A stretch of 64,000 bases of DNA from Plasmopara viticola (GCA_001695595.3 MBPM02000001.1:1302001-1366000), one strand, 5' to 3'. Positions 21,775-34,639 are shown, numbered from the stretch's first letter. The notes: generated by a model from the sequence alone, not told the origin. Program-made: numbers and translations.

Positions 21775-24700
21775 CAAATTTTGATTGATTCCAGGTTTGA
21801 TGAGAAATTGGTAAATTGTCAAATGGCTTGATTGAAAAGTTTTTGCAGTCGGAGTACCGCGCGACCTTGGACAAAGTCGTTTCGGCTGTTTGACGTCCTG
21901 ACATCATCAACCTCCATTCATTATTTTACGCGGCGATCTAGCTGCACAAAAATTCTATGCCTTTTTAGGCACAAGGATAGTATGCCGTTCCATGTTTGAC
22001 CATAATCATCTGAGTAGCTATTGTATCAGCGAAAGCATGCCTATTTATCAAAGCAGTACTGCGGAAAGTACCATTATTCGATATCGAACGCAGTGCTTTC
22101 TGTCAACAAATACACCTTTGTTTGCTTACAGGACATGCTCAATCGGTTTCGGCTCTCTAATTGAGAAACCCGCTTGCAATCAATTCGCAGACAGAATGTT
22201 TCTACGACACAGCTAGCGTCTTGTTTTTATAACGTTGATTTACGCTCGATTTTTTTATTATACTTCGCGACAACCGATTGACGTAAAAAATCATGAGTTT
22301 GCCACATCATTCAATAAGCTAAGCCACCACGCTTAAAAAGGCGCACGAAAATACAGTGATGCATCTTCCTTCCCCTGCCACATTATGGCTCATGTTACTG
22401 ATAATGGGGTCTCAGTTCTGACAGCAATAAACAAAGAAATGTTTTGTGTAGAGCTGAGAAGTTTTCTAAACTTCGCTTTTTGCCAAGAGCCAGTACATTT
22501 TTTTGAAGCGTGGTGTAAAAGTATCATCGTGCCGCCATATCGCAGCAATTATCAGGCCGTCATGCCAGAGTCGTTTGAACAGCCCGTACCCCTGTGAAGT
22601 GGAATTACCACGCTGCTTTGCAAAACTTCAATGAGGTACCTCTGTGATTGTAAAGCGCTAGTACTTAATACTTTTCAGTGCGCTGCCACTTGTGACCGGT
22701 GTTTGGTGCGGTCAAAATTTAAGTCAGTGAGCCACTTAGCATCTTCAAAAGGCATGCCCAGCTTCAAGTCTTCCAAGTCTTCTCTAATTCTTTAATAAGC
22801 CTCGAAAGCAGAATCGTATTGCTCCATGCACAAGTCGCTTTAACAAAGATCAAGACACCCCGAGTCCAGAATCAGATTCTGGTTTATTCGAAGGATGCGT
22901 CTCTGTTGCCATTCCCGCGTGCGATCCAAATCCTACGCTTTCGCCTTCGCCTATCTCGGATCAAACTAAGACTCGAGAAAACCTTGTGTGGTTTTCTAAG
23001 AAGCGTCAAGCGTTCACACGTGGTCTCAACTGGCTACAACTGCATTATTTCAAAGCGGTTTGTAAAGGGCCGTTACATAAAGTCGAGGTGTGGTGCTGAA
23101 AAGATGACTTCAAACGAAGCGCAAATGGCACTCTACCGGTATGTATACCGGCTCGTATAGCGATTTATATCGAAAGTTATTAATAAGGGGAATAACTTGC
23201 TTGTGCTGTGCGATTTATATAGAGAGTTATTAAAATGGGGGATAACTTGCTTGTGTTGGGAAACCAAACTGCTTTGCTTATTAAGCTTAAAGTAAACCAC
23301 AAAGTAGTGTTATGACTACTATACCTTAGACCGTTATCTTTCTTCTCGCCACTTTTGTGCAAGATTTCGTCACCTCTAATAGTACTTTGCACGCATACGC
23401 GAATAGAATGTCAATCTGAACGTTTGCAGACGATAAAGAACAAAATTGCCGTCTTACCTCATCTTTCGCACGCGGAATCTGCACTGATAGAAAGACGCCT
23501 CGTTTTTTTAACCGAGTAGGCTACCTCATTTGTATTCCTTTCTGCCTGTAATAGTTTATGATGGTCGAGATCTGCTAGCATACGCTTTAGTGCTCACGCT
23601 GCACAGTTACCTCGTTGGTAGCCCCTGCTCTAAATTTTGTGCCGGTGAAACTCAGAAATACCTTTACAAAAGCCAAACAAATGAGACTCTTCTTCTCCAT
23701 ATCATGGTGAAAGAGATAGCCAACCAAATGGCCATTATCAGATGCGCGTGGCACTCGCACTAATTTACATACCAAGTCGAGCTAACATGTGACCACTCAG
23801 CCATTAAACGCTTTATGTGTGTGACTTGTGGCTTAGACACACGAAAATAGCTTGAGGGCAAAGCTTCTTCCAAATAGCTTTTAAGTCTGCCAGTTTCTAT
23901 GCAAGCATTTCAGTAATATTGAGTTGATGCAAATTACCTGGTAGATGCCAAGGTGATTGTGCTCGTGGATGCGCGTATCGAATACAATTAGCGACGTGAA
24001 CTTTGTGGCATCTATGCTTTTGGTCGTATATTAGCCTTTGACACAGTTAAGCCAACGGTGACTCGGTTTGCTAGACTTATCATATGACTCTGATCTTGAA
24101 AACTTTCTAAGCTGCTAGAACTAATTTGTACCGCGACAAAGTTTGATACACAGTTTGACATTCCATATCATTTTTTTCTTACTATGTATCGAAGATAGAG
24201 TATTTTCGAAGATCGCATGTAGTGTCGTGGTCCATGATCATCTCTTTGAGATTAATTCTAAGCTTTGTCAGTCCAGATGGATACAAGAATTACTGGCAGG
24301 ACTCGAGACGATTATCTCATTCTTCCCTGTCCCGAGAGAATACAAAAGTATCTTTTTTTGCTCAGGAATCGCCCGGAAGGAAAAAAAGGTATGCTTAGTA
24401 GCTATCAAAGGCACTAAAACATTGACCGCGATTTCGGAGCATATTTTTCCGTTTGCTTATCGAAACAACGGTACTGATTTTATTTGGCGCAAAAAAATGC
24501 TCTCATCCACGCTTGATTAGCGACGGCCAACTTTTGTGAGAAGACAGAGGATGGCCATCTGTTTTTAACTGTGTCAAGGATGTGTGGTTAGTACTAGCTT
24601 GTTAAAATACAGACGCGGAAAGCAGTATAATCCGTTGTGCCGCAATTACTAAGAAAGTAACAATAGTAGTGCCGCTATGAGAAGTAGCCGCCGCCACCGG

Positions 24701-24839
24701 CAGGTTTGCCGGCAATGACCACAATAAAAACGTCATTTCTATGATACATGTGCGTTGGTATATTTATAGTAATAGACGGTTACATAGTGTAGACCAGCAT
24801 CAAGGTCCCGATATCCTTTCGTCATTGAAAGGATTGACT
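21775..24839. other. gene-poor stretch
   Basis: Only short interrupted frames were seen, none recognised. It contains a tandem duplication at 23,161-23,260. The left end is the upstream region of the cutinase gene; the right end is the start of the inverted duplication. Confidence 0.45.
23161..23260. repeat. 50-bp tandem duplication (2 copies)
   Basis: Two adjacent 50-bp units that begin CGATTTATAT and contain AATAACTTGCTTGTG or GATAACTTGCTTGTG, with several substitutions between them. Confidence 0.85.
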
Positions 24840-24864
24840 GAAGCTAATCACATGGTCTAGGTCT

Positions 24865-25281
24865 TGTGCCCCGGGATTCTTTTTAATGATACTCACTCGT
24901 TTCGAAAAGTTTCGCTACTGTTGTTTGCACCACCTCAACGTTCCTTCTTTGAGAGGCAAAGCGCGCGTTAAAAGTGAGCCTAACAAGGATGTGTAAAATG
25001 CTAGATGGTATTAAGTGATAGCCTGTAACACGGAAGCAGTTAAAAGCTGAGGGGCAAAAGTTAGGCTGTAAAAGACAAGAATTCGTAAGAGCTCTTTACT
25101 GGACACCATTTCGAAATTTGCCTCAAACACCCAACATTTTTTTCTTTTTTAGAGACTTATTCCCGCTCGCAGCCAAAGTCTCGTCTGACAACTGATCTTC
25201 CAAGAAGCTTCCTGCGCGACAGTGTTACACGCTGATTTTCCCAATATCGTGCCTTCCTGCTGCTTCACAAGTATGGTAACA
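24865..25281 (+). mobile_element. solo-LTR-like sequence, arm A copy
   Basis: It begins TGTGCCCC and ends GGTAACA. It shares two blocks with the LTRs of the gypsy element in this window: GGATGTGTAA followed by an AGATG block, and GTAAGAGCTC. The same insertion is present at the matching place of arm B (63,609-63,969), so it predates the inverted duplication. No target duplication is recognisable, and the exact ends are uncertain. Confidence 0.4.
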
Positions 25282-25881
25282 ACTATTAGTTGATGCAAAA
25301 TTCACTTTTGCGCTCTAGGATAGGTCGATCATATCGACTAGATCGTTGAGTTAGCACGAATACCACCAAAAGTAAAGGATATACCAAAATTATGCAAAGC
25401 GTCTCTTGTCCACCATGAGACATCAGGCAACAATGTTGCATTTCTTGCTCGTGGTGTCTTAGCATTCAGGTACCAATCCACCGCATAGATAGAATACAGG
25501 AGAGATATCGAGACAGACGCAGATTAAAACTAGAGTTCTCCTCGTCTACGGCATATAAATAACCGACAAAATCGAGTCGAAGAACTATTCTGCATCGTAG
25601 TGCGTCCACCCATTTATGTTGTACAGTCTTAAGTCGTAAGTCTTTCATTCAGGCCTGTTTATCGACAGAAAATGGTTGCAGCGCATTAGCAAAGCCGACT
25701 TCGTAATGAATATAAATACTTAAAGTCTAGTACGAGTCGCAATCATGTTGGGTAGTATAGGTCTTAGTTTGCAAAGGAAAGCCATAATTACTACATCTTT
25801 GGCATTATATTTATAAAAATTATAGGTTATAAGGGTGTCCTAGTTATTGCAAAGTTTTACAACAGTACATGCACCCCTATT

Positions 25882-26048
25882 ATGCTGAGGCGCGAGTGAC
25901 TGTTTCTGCTATTGGCTTCGGCGTGCGCCTTGTCACGATCAATGGTGTGCTTCCTTCTGTGGATTGCCTTGCTGAAAGCATTGTCTTGTAAGAATAATAG
26001 CGATATGATGACCAGGCAACCAAGTCCGGACTGGTATGGCACTTGAGA
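25882..26048 (+). pseudogene. 5' remnant of mitochondrial elongation factor P gene (arm A)
   Basis: This aligns with exon 1, intron 1 and the start of exon 2 of the intact gene at 62,234-63,118. Exon 1 starts ATGCTGAGGCGCGAG but reads into a TGA at the sixth codon. Intron 1 (25,945-26,015) keeps GTGTGC and GACCAG ends, followed by GCAACCAAG. The copy stops after ATGGCACTTGAGA, where it is fused to sequence that in arm B lies about 1.05 kb away. A single deletion removed the rest of EF-P and the region up to the next gene. Confidence 0.8.
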
Positions 26049-26375
26049 ATGAAGATCGGCTTGTCAGCACGTGAGACCAGAGGTTGGTTTGGTCGCAGCC
26101 ATTAAAACGCGGCGTTCTTGTGGCGGTTTATAACTCGAGGTGAGGAAAAGTAATCTCACAGCTTCTCTCATTCGCTGTCTGTTATAGCAACGTCAGACCA
26201 ATTGCACTCCTCCTTTTTATTTCTCCTAAATCCATCGTCTCACGGTCTATTATACCGATAGCTCGAACGACAACCGGCATCTGCCTATTGGGAACTGCCA
26301 GCATGCAGTGGCCTCCTCCAAAAATTTCCATCATCGTGATAATTGCCAGGGCTTTGACTCGACTGACTACGAGAT

Positions 26376-26784
26376 TGTAACAAAAGCTCGGCCGTTGGAC
26401 GAGGATGAGGCGCCGGCGAGGTGAAGTCGCAGAAGAGAAGAAGTGTTTGTTGTTTGAAGAAAATTGAAAAGTGATATTAAATGAAGAGCTCTTACGACTT
26501 ATTTTCTTGTTACAGCCTGGATGGTGGCTCTCACCCATCTACTGCTACCATTCTCAAAGATATCATTCTTTCTTTATTCCGTCTGGCTTTTTACACATCC
26601 TGGATTTCTTTTACCCAATAAGGTCTCTTGGTTCCCAGTTATTATGGGACATCTGGAACTATCTTCTGGTCAAAAAGTGTAAAAGTGCCTCTACTTATGG
26701 ATAGTACTAATGCATACGAATTTGTGAAATATTTTCATTATCTCTCGCAAATGCCGTTACCAACAAAACGACAGTTTCGTCAAC
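26376..26784 (-). repeat. 3' LTR of gypsy element
   Basis: On the plus strand it begins TGTAACAAAAG and ends near CGTCAAC; the partner ends CGTCACA. It shares with the right LTR the blocks CTCACCCATCTACTGCTACC and GTCTCTTGGTTCC. It lies directly after the left GAGAT copy. Confidence 0.85.
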
Positions 26785-26963
26785 TCCCTTCAAGAAGATG
26801 CCTGCTTTAGAAGACAAGCTCATCTTTTTGAATTCCCAGTAGAAGTCGATGAGTCCAAAAATCCGCTTTAGTTTCTGCACGGGCTTCAAAGTGGTTTCCT
26901 TCTTGATTTCACCAAGCCATCACACTTTATACTGTAAGTTTCCCTTGTACTTGCTGTGTGGAA

Positions 26964-28200
26964 TTATGGCTGTCCCTCGGTGCCATCGAACAACATGACT
27001 TTTTTCATCGTTTGTCGACGTCTGAGGTCCTTGCGATACGGCTTCGACGGTGAATTGTGAACCACTTGGTGCAAATTCAATCTCTTCAATAATTTTAATT
27101 CATAGAAATCTCGTAAAATTCCTTCCCTGATCGGGAATGGGTCAATGTGTCTTGGCGCGAGTTTCTTTAACTGAGCAAAACCCTTGTGACGGACATCCAG
27201 ATTCTTGTCGTCCAAAAGCAACTTAAAAGTCTTGGACACGTCAATTCTTGTCATATTTGTACTTCAAGCGCTCTTGTGCTTCCTCATACGGTCCTGCGCG
27301 ACCTTGAGTAATGATGCTTGGCGTAGTAAAAACTATTGTACTGATTTTTGCAACTTATGAAGTTTCGGATTTGATGCTGCATCATCTGACATAAAGGAAC
27401 ATATACTTGATCCGCTTTGAACGGTGACTTTCTAATTCGAGAGCGTACGCGTCGATTATAGGCTATCTCAGCGAAATGCAAAAGTATCCCAATCATTCTG
27501 TGCTGGGTTGAGAACACCTCGGACGTCCTCTCCAATAAACCAGTTGTTCTTTCCATTTGTCCATCCGTTTGCGGCCTAAAAGTCGAAACCAAAATGTATT
27601 GCGTCCCACAGCAGACACGATTGCTTGTCATAGATTAGATGTGAGCTTGGTGTCTTGGTCGGACAAAATGGTCTTTGGTATGCCATGGTCCTTCATATAT
27701 CTCTTCATGAAAACCTTTGCAATGTCTGCAATATTTTCCGCTGTCTTCGTAGCGATGAATATGATCTTTTTATTGAGCGATCAACAATCACCATGACGGC
27801 ATTGAATTCACTTTTGGTCTCCGGTAAAGACACGATGAAATCTATCGAATTGCCAACCCAGCTGCCTCTTGGGATATCTAAGAACTGAAGTTATCCTGGC
27901 GGTTTAGTCTGCCTAGCCTTTTTGTGCTGACACATTCCACATGTGTTGACGTAGTGTCAGATGTACTTCGTCATTTTGGCCAGTAATACTTTGACGCGCG
28001 GCCAGATCCGTCTTATGAAACCCTGGATGGTCTGCCGGTCCAGAATCATGGTCCTTACAGATGGCGTCTCATCTTGGTAATACACAATACCAGTGCTTTG
28101 GCACATCATCTCCGTATTTCAGCTTCTTGATGATGTACTGTAGGTCTCTATTCCACGCATACAATCAGATTGAGCAACTGCGACCTTGTTCGTCCTGATT
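26964..28200 (-). pseudogene. gypsy integrase remnant
   Basis: The minus-strand frame at 27,284-27,631 contains the integrase core end signature (STFRPQTDGQMERTTGLLE, then AYNRRVRSRIRKSPF). The frame at 26,964-27,254 carries the typical tail after the integrase core (KLAPRHIDPFPIREG and SPSKPYRKD). Upstream zinc-binding and catalytic segments are only partly readable up to about 28.2 kb. Frames do not connect. Confidence 0.8.
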
Positions 28201-28404
28201 GTCGCCACGATCTAGCGGCTCTTTGTCGCTTCCAGAAGCACTTACAAGCTAACTTGGGCAGCTTTACTTTTAAATTTTGGATTGCGTGACAGTGTACCAG
28301 CCACAGTGTTAGTTTCACCGGGATCTCACTTGAACAAAGGCTGACGTCAGCAAACCCATCCTTCCATCGAGCTACTCTGCGATTTGTAGTCTTCTGTGTC
28401 AGGA

Positions 28405-29370
28405 TCATCCAAGTACTTTTGCGATACTTTTGGACCGTGATTGTTCGATCGAGGAAATACACGCGCCAAACGTTAAGTGCAGGCATTCTTGCAAGTAGCT
28501 CTTGCTCACAAACACGGCAGTTCGATTCGGCTGGCTATATCTTCTACAAGTAAAATCAATTGGATGCTTTTGCTCTCCCTCTTCTTGAAACACGACTCCC
28601 CTATTACAAAATTTGAGGTGTCCATTCGTATACGAAAGGGCTTCAATTTGTTTGGAGGTCTCGAAACGGGTGAAAGGATAAAGCGACACTTTAGCTCTGT
28701 GAAGCAGCGTAGCTGATCATCCGAAAGCTCGATTGTTTCTCGAGGACGTTTTTTCTTAATATTGTCCTTCTCGAGGACGTTTTTTTTAATACAGTCCTTG
28801 TAAAACCTTGAGACATAGACTGTAGTGCCTTAGAAGCACCCCGTTTGCTTCTTTGTCTTGGAAATAGGCCATTCTGCGATCATCTTAAATTTGTCAAAGT
28901 CTATCCGGACTCCTTTTCGTCCGACAAAGTCTCCTAGGCATGAATTCTCATCCACGCAGAATTGGCACTATGACAACTTTTTGTAATGCTGCGATTGTTC
29001 ACGCCGTTCGAGTATACGATTTCATTACGTGGTATGCGACATCTCTCCTTTGTGTGAACCTGTAGTTGTCGTCAAAGTAGATTCTCATCGCATCCCTTGG
29101 ATTTCGAAAGCATTTCTACAAGAGCCGGTTAAACGTGCCCGGACTCCCACTCAGTCCCATGGAAGTGATTAGATATTTAAATAGACCATATGGGGTAGAA
29201 AAAGCGGTAAATGGGATATGCGATTCACGCAAAAAAACGAAAGTATACCAATATGGGTTCATGCACGAAAAATAATGTCTTCCAGACATGGCGTCAAAGG
29301 TGTCTTCATTACGCGGCATTGGTATCATCGGCAAGATCGTCGCTAAATATAGCTGAAAATAGAGGTGCAC
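28405..29370 (-). pseudogene. gypsy reverse transcriptase / RNase H remnant
   Basis: The frame at 29,116-29,370 reads IPMPRNEDTFDAMSGRHYFS and then PFTAFSTPYGLFKYLITSMG, followed by LSGSPGTFNRLL. This is the standard gypsy RT block before the catalytic YVDD strand. The RNase H portion lies at 28,405-28,689. Between them the sequence is decayed, with an internal 31-bp duplication at about 28,738-28,798 (CTCGAGGACGTTTTTT unit). Confidence 0.85.
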
Positions 29371-29817
29371 AATTCACCGACCTACAGGCGTTTTGACACA
29401 AAATGTTGATGCCTAAAAGTCAAGCGTACTTGGTCGGATAATGCCTGCTTCAACCATCTCTGTGGTCCATTCTTGGGTTGCCCTGCGCTGTTCAGGACTC
29501 TGGCGCCATTGTTTGACGGATATCTGTTCGGTACCAGGCTTGAGCAAAATTTTGTGCTCAATTCCTTCCCGTATTGGATATGTCTCGCTTGGGAGCTCCT
29601 TACGAAGAAATGTGTTTGCATACTCATGTAGCGTTTCATGGACGGAGTCTCCTTGAGCAAATTACATCCTTGATTCTTGAAGCGCTTAGCTTTTTCAAAA
29701 TCATGGGGTTGATGCCAAAGACAGCTTCAATTTCTATGTCGCGACGCAACGTTCTCAAGAACTGGTGAGAAGACATTCGCTGCGTCATTCCTTGACGGCC
29801 ATGGTGGCTAGTCGCCG

Positions 29818-31648
29818 TCAGTAGTCGAAAATCTTGCGGCTCTGATTGATTTGAGCTTCTCGCTGTCCAGTATTCCATCTGGACGGACGTTGATTATGCG
29901 GTTTTGATTGCCGCTTAGTGCTTTGTGTTGATGCGAAGAGACACGCTCCCTGTAGTCCAGTTGATATCTTGATTTGCTCATGTAGCCACGTCATGCCAAT
30001 GATAACCTTCTTATTTTCGGGATCAGGCATGACTTGGAACGTTCCCGATGTAATAGGAAACCCGGTATCTGCAAGTTCATGTGCACCTTTCATCGAGGCT
30101 GTTTAACAACCTGGTCGTAACCAAGGTCGACTAGCATCATCACACCCTTAGATACTCGAGCTCAAGTAGCTTCACCAAGTCTTCAAATACGCCGTTGAGA
30201 CTACATTCATTGTCGATGAAGACTGTGACAGGTCTCTCATGATCAACGTCCTTGAAAGCTTGAACTTAGCTTTAAGGATAGCATATGGTGCGCCGATAAT
30301 ATAACGATTTGCTTTCTAGAGTGGTACATTGTGGCAATATGTGGCCGACAACGCCACAATTATTATACATCGCCGAATTCGTATTATTGCTATTCTTGTC
30401 CGTCCTCTTTTAAAAACGCTTTTATCTTTTGAAGTCATGGCGTGTTTGCAAGATAATATGATCCTGTAGGAACCGTTTTACACGACTTGCTCGATATATG
30501 ATTTGGCCTGCCCGAGTAATGGACAACTCTAAATTGAAGGCTCTTTTAATGGCCTCCTGGAGATAACTCAGACTCTCTTCTTTGATCTTCTTTGCGTTTT
30601 TTTGCCATACTCAATTCTGAAAGAAGAACCGCTTGTTCAACTCACTGATTTCCAATTCAGTTCGAAATATTAACCCCTCGAATTCAGAGACATATACATG
30701 GATAGTTTCCCTTTGTTTATACTCGAAACCCTGAAGCCTGAAGCATGTGCGCAATTGATTTTTGAAAAGGGCCCATGTCTTGTGCACGTTCATAGTCGGC
30801 GATAAAGGCACAATTCCAATTTAGTGCGGATTTGCCTAAAGTACTTGGAATAAGCGTCAGAAAGTTAGACGACTCTGTTATCATCAAGTGGCGCTTGTAC
30901 TAGTGTTCCGTAGTGGAGATCCATAATTCAATATCTTCAATAAACCCCTCTTCATAAAAAAAGGATCTTCTTTCTAGGGCCCGCCTCTTTGATGCAACGA
31001 GAAACTCGAATCGCTCATTAGCCTGTTGCATTTGGGCTTGCATTTGAGCTTGCACCTGGGCTTAATATTAATGCTGCTGCTGATACAGCAGTTGTTGCTG
31101 CATGGACAGTGTGTCTTGTCCCGTCACTGCCGAGGGAGTTACATTAGGTTGAGCGGTTGATTCCGCTTGGCCATTGATACTTGCCGCATTTTGAGAAGTC
31201 GGCGCTCACAATCTTGAGCGCGACGTTGGCCGTAAAGTTTCGTTATCGTCAGAAGCACTTCTTCGGCTCTGTTTACGAAGTCTTGGGTCTTTAGATGGAC
31301 GCTCAGCCGTACGGCCTCTTTGTTGGGCCATACTTGCTGGACAACTGAGTGCACTCTGTATAATCTACCAGACCTTAGAAAAACCTCAAGAATAACCCTG
31401 ACGAACTGTAGTGACGTCATTTTTTTTCATTTTATCCTTTAAGTGACGTCTTTTTGATCCTTGATTACAAGTCTACGCTCTTTGTACAAATAGATAGAGT
31501 GGTCAAATGAAGCTTCCAAAAGCTCTCGGGATTGCTGAATACGACGCTTTAGGTTTTGAATGATGTCGTGCACTAAATTTCTGGCACCTGAGTCCATACA
31601 ATTCGGGATTTTGTTTCGGATAAGTTGGACTAGCTTTAGCTGCTCCAC
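29818..31648 (-). pseudogene. gypsy gag and protease remnants
   Basis: A protease-like segment ending IIGMTWLHEQI lies at 29,818-30,093. A Retrotrans_gag-like segment (TWALFKNQLRTCFRL) lies at 30,611-30,811. Further gag-like, glutamine-rich and charged segments are at 31,139-31,420 and 31,439-31,648. All are short broken frames in element order. The gag assignment is by position and weak similarity. Confidence 0.65.
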
Positions 31649-32681
31649 CGTTGGAAATTACAAGTCGTTTCGCAGCTTGTCGAGCTCCTTGTTGCGGCTT
31701 GATTGGGGCCCAGTGGCATTGATGGATGGGTTTGTGTGTTCACAAATCTATCGTTTTCCCATACAACGAAGCCAAACGAAATAACTCAGTATTATGAATA
31801 TAGAACAAGCAAAGCCAAGGGGGGAACATATCTAGAAATTTTTCTCCGTGTTTCCAGAAGGGGGACAGGGATTCACGAAAAGGCAAAAGCACAAAATTAT
31901 AGAGCAGCTGAAGGAGTTCCAGATGTATGTACCACACTAGAGTCTTATCACACTAACCAACTACTGAACGTTAAACCGTGCTGTGAGACAACATTTTGTA
32001 ATCTTGTACTTTCCACAATTTGGCTCGTACCAATAATCACAGAATGACTCGCTTATCGCTATGTGACCACGAGCACCCTTGCCTCAAACTCTTGAACTGA
32101 CACGACAAGTGCTACTATGTAACACAGTCGCGGAGGAAGCTAATTGTAGTCGGCCGTCGAATAAGGAGTTTAAGTCGCTTATGCGTAATGCTAAAATATT
32201 TAATATCAAATCGATTATAATTCGAAAACGTTCAGCAATTCCTTAATGCTTCAATACTATAACTTTCGAGTTTGGATTAAAATTTATTAGCACCGGCACT
32301 TAGCAGTTCACACTAAAAGGCTTTGACTGCTTCGTGAGCCTATGCAAGATTTAAGCGCATCCTCAGAACGCGAGAGACGTCTTGGCCCGACCTGCCTTAA
32401 ATTCCTAACAGGAGTTCAAATAATGCTTTGGAACTGCGTTTTATTTGTGAAACTACGTAATGGTCTCGCAAAGCCTATGTTCGATTGGGCGATTGGGCGG
32501 TGTGGAGAAGATAAGCCCCAGGATGCAGTGTGATCTTTCTCTGGCAATCGTAAAAAATTGAAAGCAACAGTGAATAACGTTGAAAGTATAGTAGCCGGAA
32601 TTTTGTCATCGAATCTGTTCCATGACCAACTGCACATTGTTGACTGCAGGTATATGTCTAGCGCTCCGTGCGTATCTGAAT

Positions 32682-33079
32682 TGAGAGAAAGGACGAATCT
32701 GAGGCCGGACAGTATCTCGGTGCGGGTGAGTTGATGTCGTAGAAGAGGAGGGGTGTTTGTTGCCTGAAGAAAATTAAGAAGTAATATGCTCTTACGACTC
32801 AGTTTCTTACTACAGCCTGAATGGTGGATCTCACCCATCTACTGCTACCATCCTTAGAGCTATCATTCTACTTTTTTTCATCTGGCTTCTTACACATCCA
32901 GATTCCTTTCATCTAATAAAGTCTCTTGGTTCCTAATGTTATGGGGCATCTGAAACTATCTTTTGGTCGGAAAGTGTATAATCGCCTACACCTATGGAAA
33001 GTATTAATGCATATGAAGTTGAGGAACATTTTAATTGTTTGCGTAAGAGCTGCTGCCGGCAAACGACGGTTACGTCACA
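32682..33079 (-). repeat. 5' LTR of gypsy element
   Basis: The right outer end is TACGTCACA, directly followed by the GAGAT duplication. The inner boundary near 32,682 is inferred from alignment with the left LTR and is less certain. No convincing primer-binding site was recognised next to it. Confidence 0.8.
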
Positions 33080-33632
33080 GAGATGGCGCAGCGGAAACTA
33101 GACCCATGAGCTGCTTGTACGTGCAACAATTGCGCGTTGTCAAATAATATTAATTTGGAGCAAGAACCAGAGTCTAACTCGGCAAACTTCCGAGCGCAAC
33201 TTCAATGTCTGCGTCGCAACGCTTCGACTCGGCTGATTGGGTTCCGCAGACTCAGTGCGCGCAACGAATTTTGCAGACGAAGAAAATGACGACCAACGTG
33301 GCGCAGTCGCTAATAAATCGACATGCGCTCAAGACATGCGCACTCGTAGGACCCACATCTGCTAAAAACGACGACTACAGTGTTGAGAAACATTCTCCCT
33401 GAATTATAGCTTTGGCTTAAGTGGACAGTTCGGATCGTATGCTCGGTTTCGGACGTCTAGAAAAATACTGTAAGAATATCGAGACAAAGAAGGGCCAATC
33501 GTTAAGTGTGCTTCAGAGAGCATCAAATAGATAAATAAGCCGTCGTTTAACAAGACCAGATAATGAGTTCTCTTGGCCAAAGGAAATTTAATCTGAAAAT
33601 TCTCCCAGAAGTTTAAAAAAAAAGTATGAATC

Positions 33633-34192
33633 ACTGGTACAAATCTAATAATTCGGGAAGGGTATTTTATCACATGTAGTCGTATGGGCTATACCAACTT
33701 CAACACATTTGGAGCGCAAAGCAAACTGGTTGCTCCAAACAGATACGACATTTTTTTATTGCATTTTAGCTTTAAAGTGGTCTTCTTTTCTGCGTGTGAG
33801 CTAAAGCGGAGACGTCGAAGTATGTGCATCGGATTAGTTGCTTCTCCTTTTACAATCATCACTCGGAAGTAAAAATTTGCAATAAAACGTGCCCATTGGG
33901 ACACGCAAACACTCCCTCTCACATCTAGTCAAACCATACACAATTGAAATTAGACTGATAAATCAAAAGGAGAAGCAACTAAATGTAATTCGAATGGTAT
34001 TTCGGCGTTTGACTTCAAGCTCACACGCAGAAAAGAAGGCCATTATTTAAGCGAAGACGCAAGTGGAAAACGTCGTTTCAATTCAGAACGCCCAGATTGA
34101 TTAGCGCATCAATTTTGTTGTAGTTGAGTCTAGACCATATGAGTAATTACCCAACAAAGTGTAGCTTACCGAATGTCTAGTTTTGTACCAGT
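33633..34192. mobile_element. non-autonomous TIR DNA element (MITE-like), arm A copy
   Basis: A 560-bp element with long imperfect terminal inverted repeats. The left end reads ACTGGTACAAATCTAATAAT; the right end, in reverse complement, reads ACTGGTACAAAACTAGACAT. The inverted homology extends about 200 bp inward (CTTCTTTTCTGCGTGTGAGC on both sides). It has no coding capacity. Flanks read AATC on both sides in arm A. In arm B TA dinucleotides flank CTGG ends, which would fit a Tc1/mariner-type insertion; the transposase family is unproven. Confidence 0.75.
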
Positions 34193-34639
34193 AATCTATC
34201 CATATTGTATCACAATCCGGTATAGTTTCCGAACTGAGTCACTTCTTGGAGCATTACCTCTTTTTAAAATGAGCACTGCCTTTTTAATTAGAAAATTAAA
34301 GCGCATTTCATTTCGACATAAGTTTTACACTAATTGTAAATATTGGGAATGTTTGTAGTTGATTTGTGGGATTTATGTTACGGGCCATATAAAGACGAAT
34401 GGCTCGAGTTGAACATTTCTTATTCTCTCATCGATAGAGCATTCATATGCCCACTCACAATGAAGCATCCACGCTTGCTGGCAAGAACATTACTAGATTT
34501 TTTGTGTGTAATACGGAATTGCACATATACCTTAAGACTGACACCAGTTTCGTATGCTGGCAAGTTGTTCGTCAAGAGAGCTTTCAACCTGACGAATATG
34601 AAAATTGTCCGAGCAAGGGTGCATCGAGCATGTTTAGAT

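Larger units (their letters stand above)
26376..33079 (-). mobile_element. Ty3/gypsy LTR retrotransposon, degenerate, minus orientation
   Basis: The element is 6.7 kb, with LTRs at 26,376-26,784 and 32,682-33,079 and a perfect 5-bp target duplication GAGAT (26,371-26,375 and 33,080-33,084). Read on the minus strand, gag, protease, reverse transcriptase, RNase H and integrase follow in gypsy order. Every domain is broken by stops or frameshifts, so it cannot encode its own proteins. A polypurine tract GAAGGGAG (complement of about 26,785-26,792) abuts the left LTR, as expected for the 3' LTR of a minus-strand element. The LTRs differ clearly from each other, so the insertion is old. Confidence 0.93.
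26049..33402 (+). pseudogene. endosulfine-like gene copy, split by gypsy insertion
   Basis: The 5' part (26,049-26,375) and 3' part (33,080-33,402) together align with the intact arm B gene (61,236-61,688) and its leader intron. Three lesions are visible. The start codon is ACG (26,242-26,244) where arm B has ATG. A 6.7 kb retrotransposon is inserted inside the FDSADYE codons. The downstream part has TGA where arm B has TGT, and a frame shift follows. The second motif region is still readable as RFDSADWVPQTQ (about 33,220-33,255). Confidence 0.82.
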
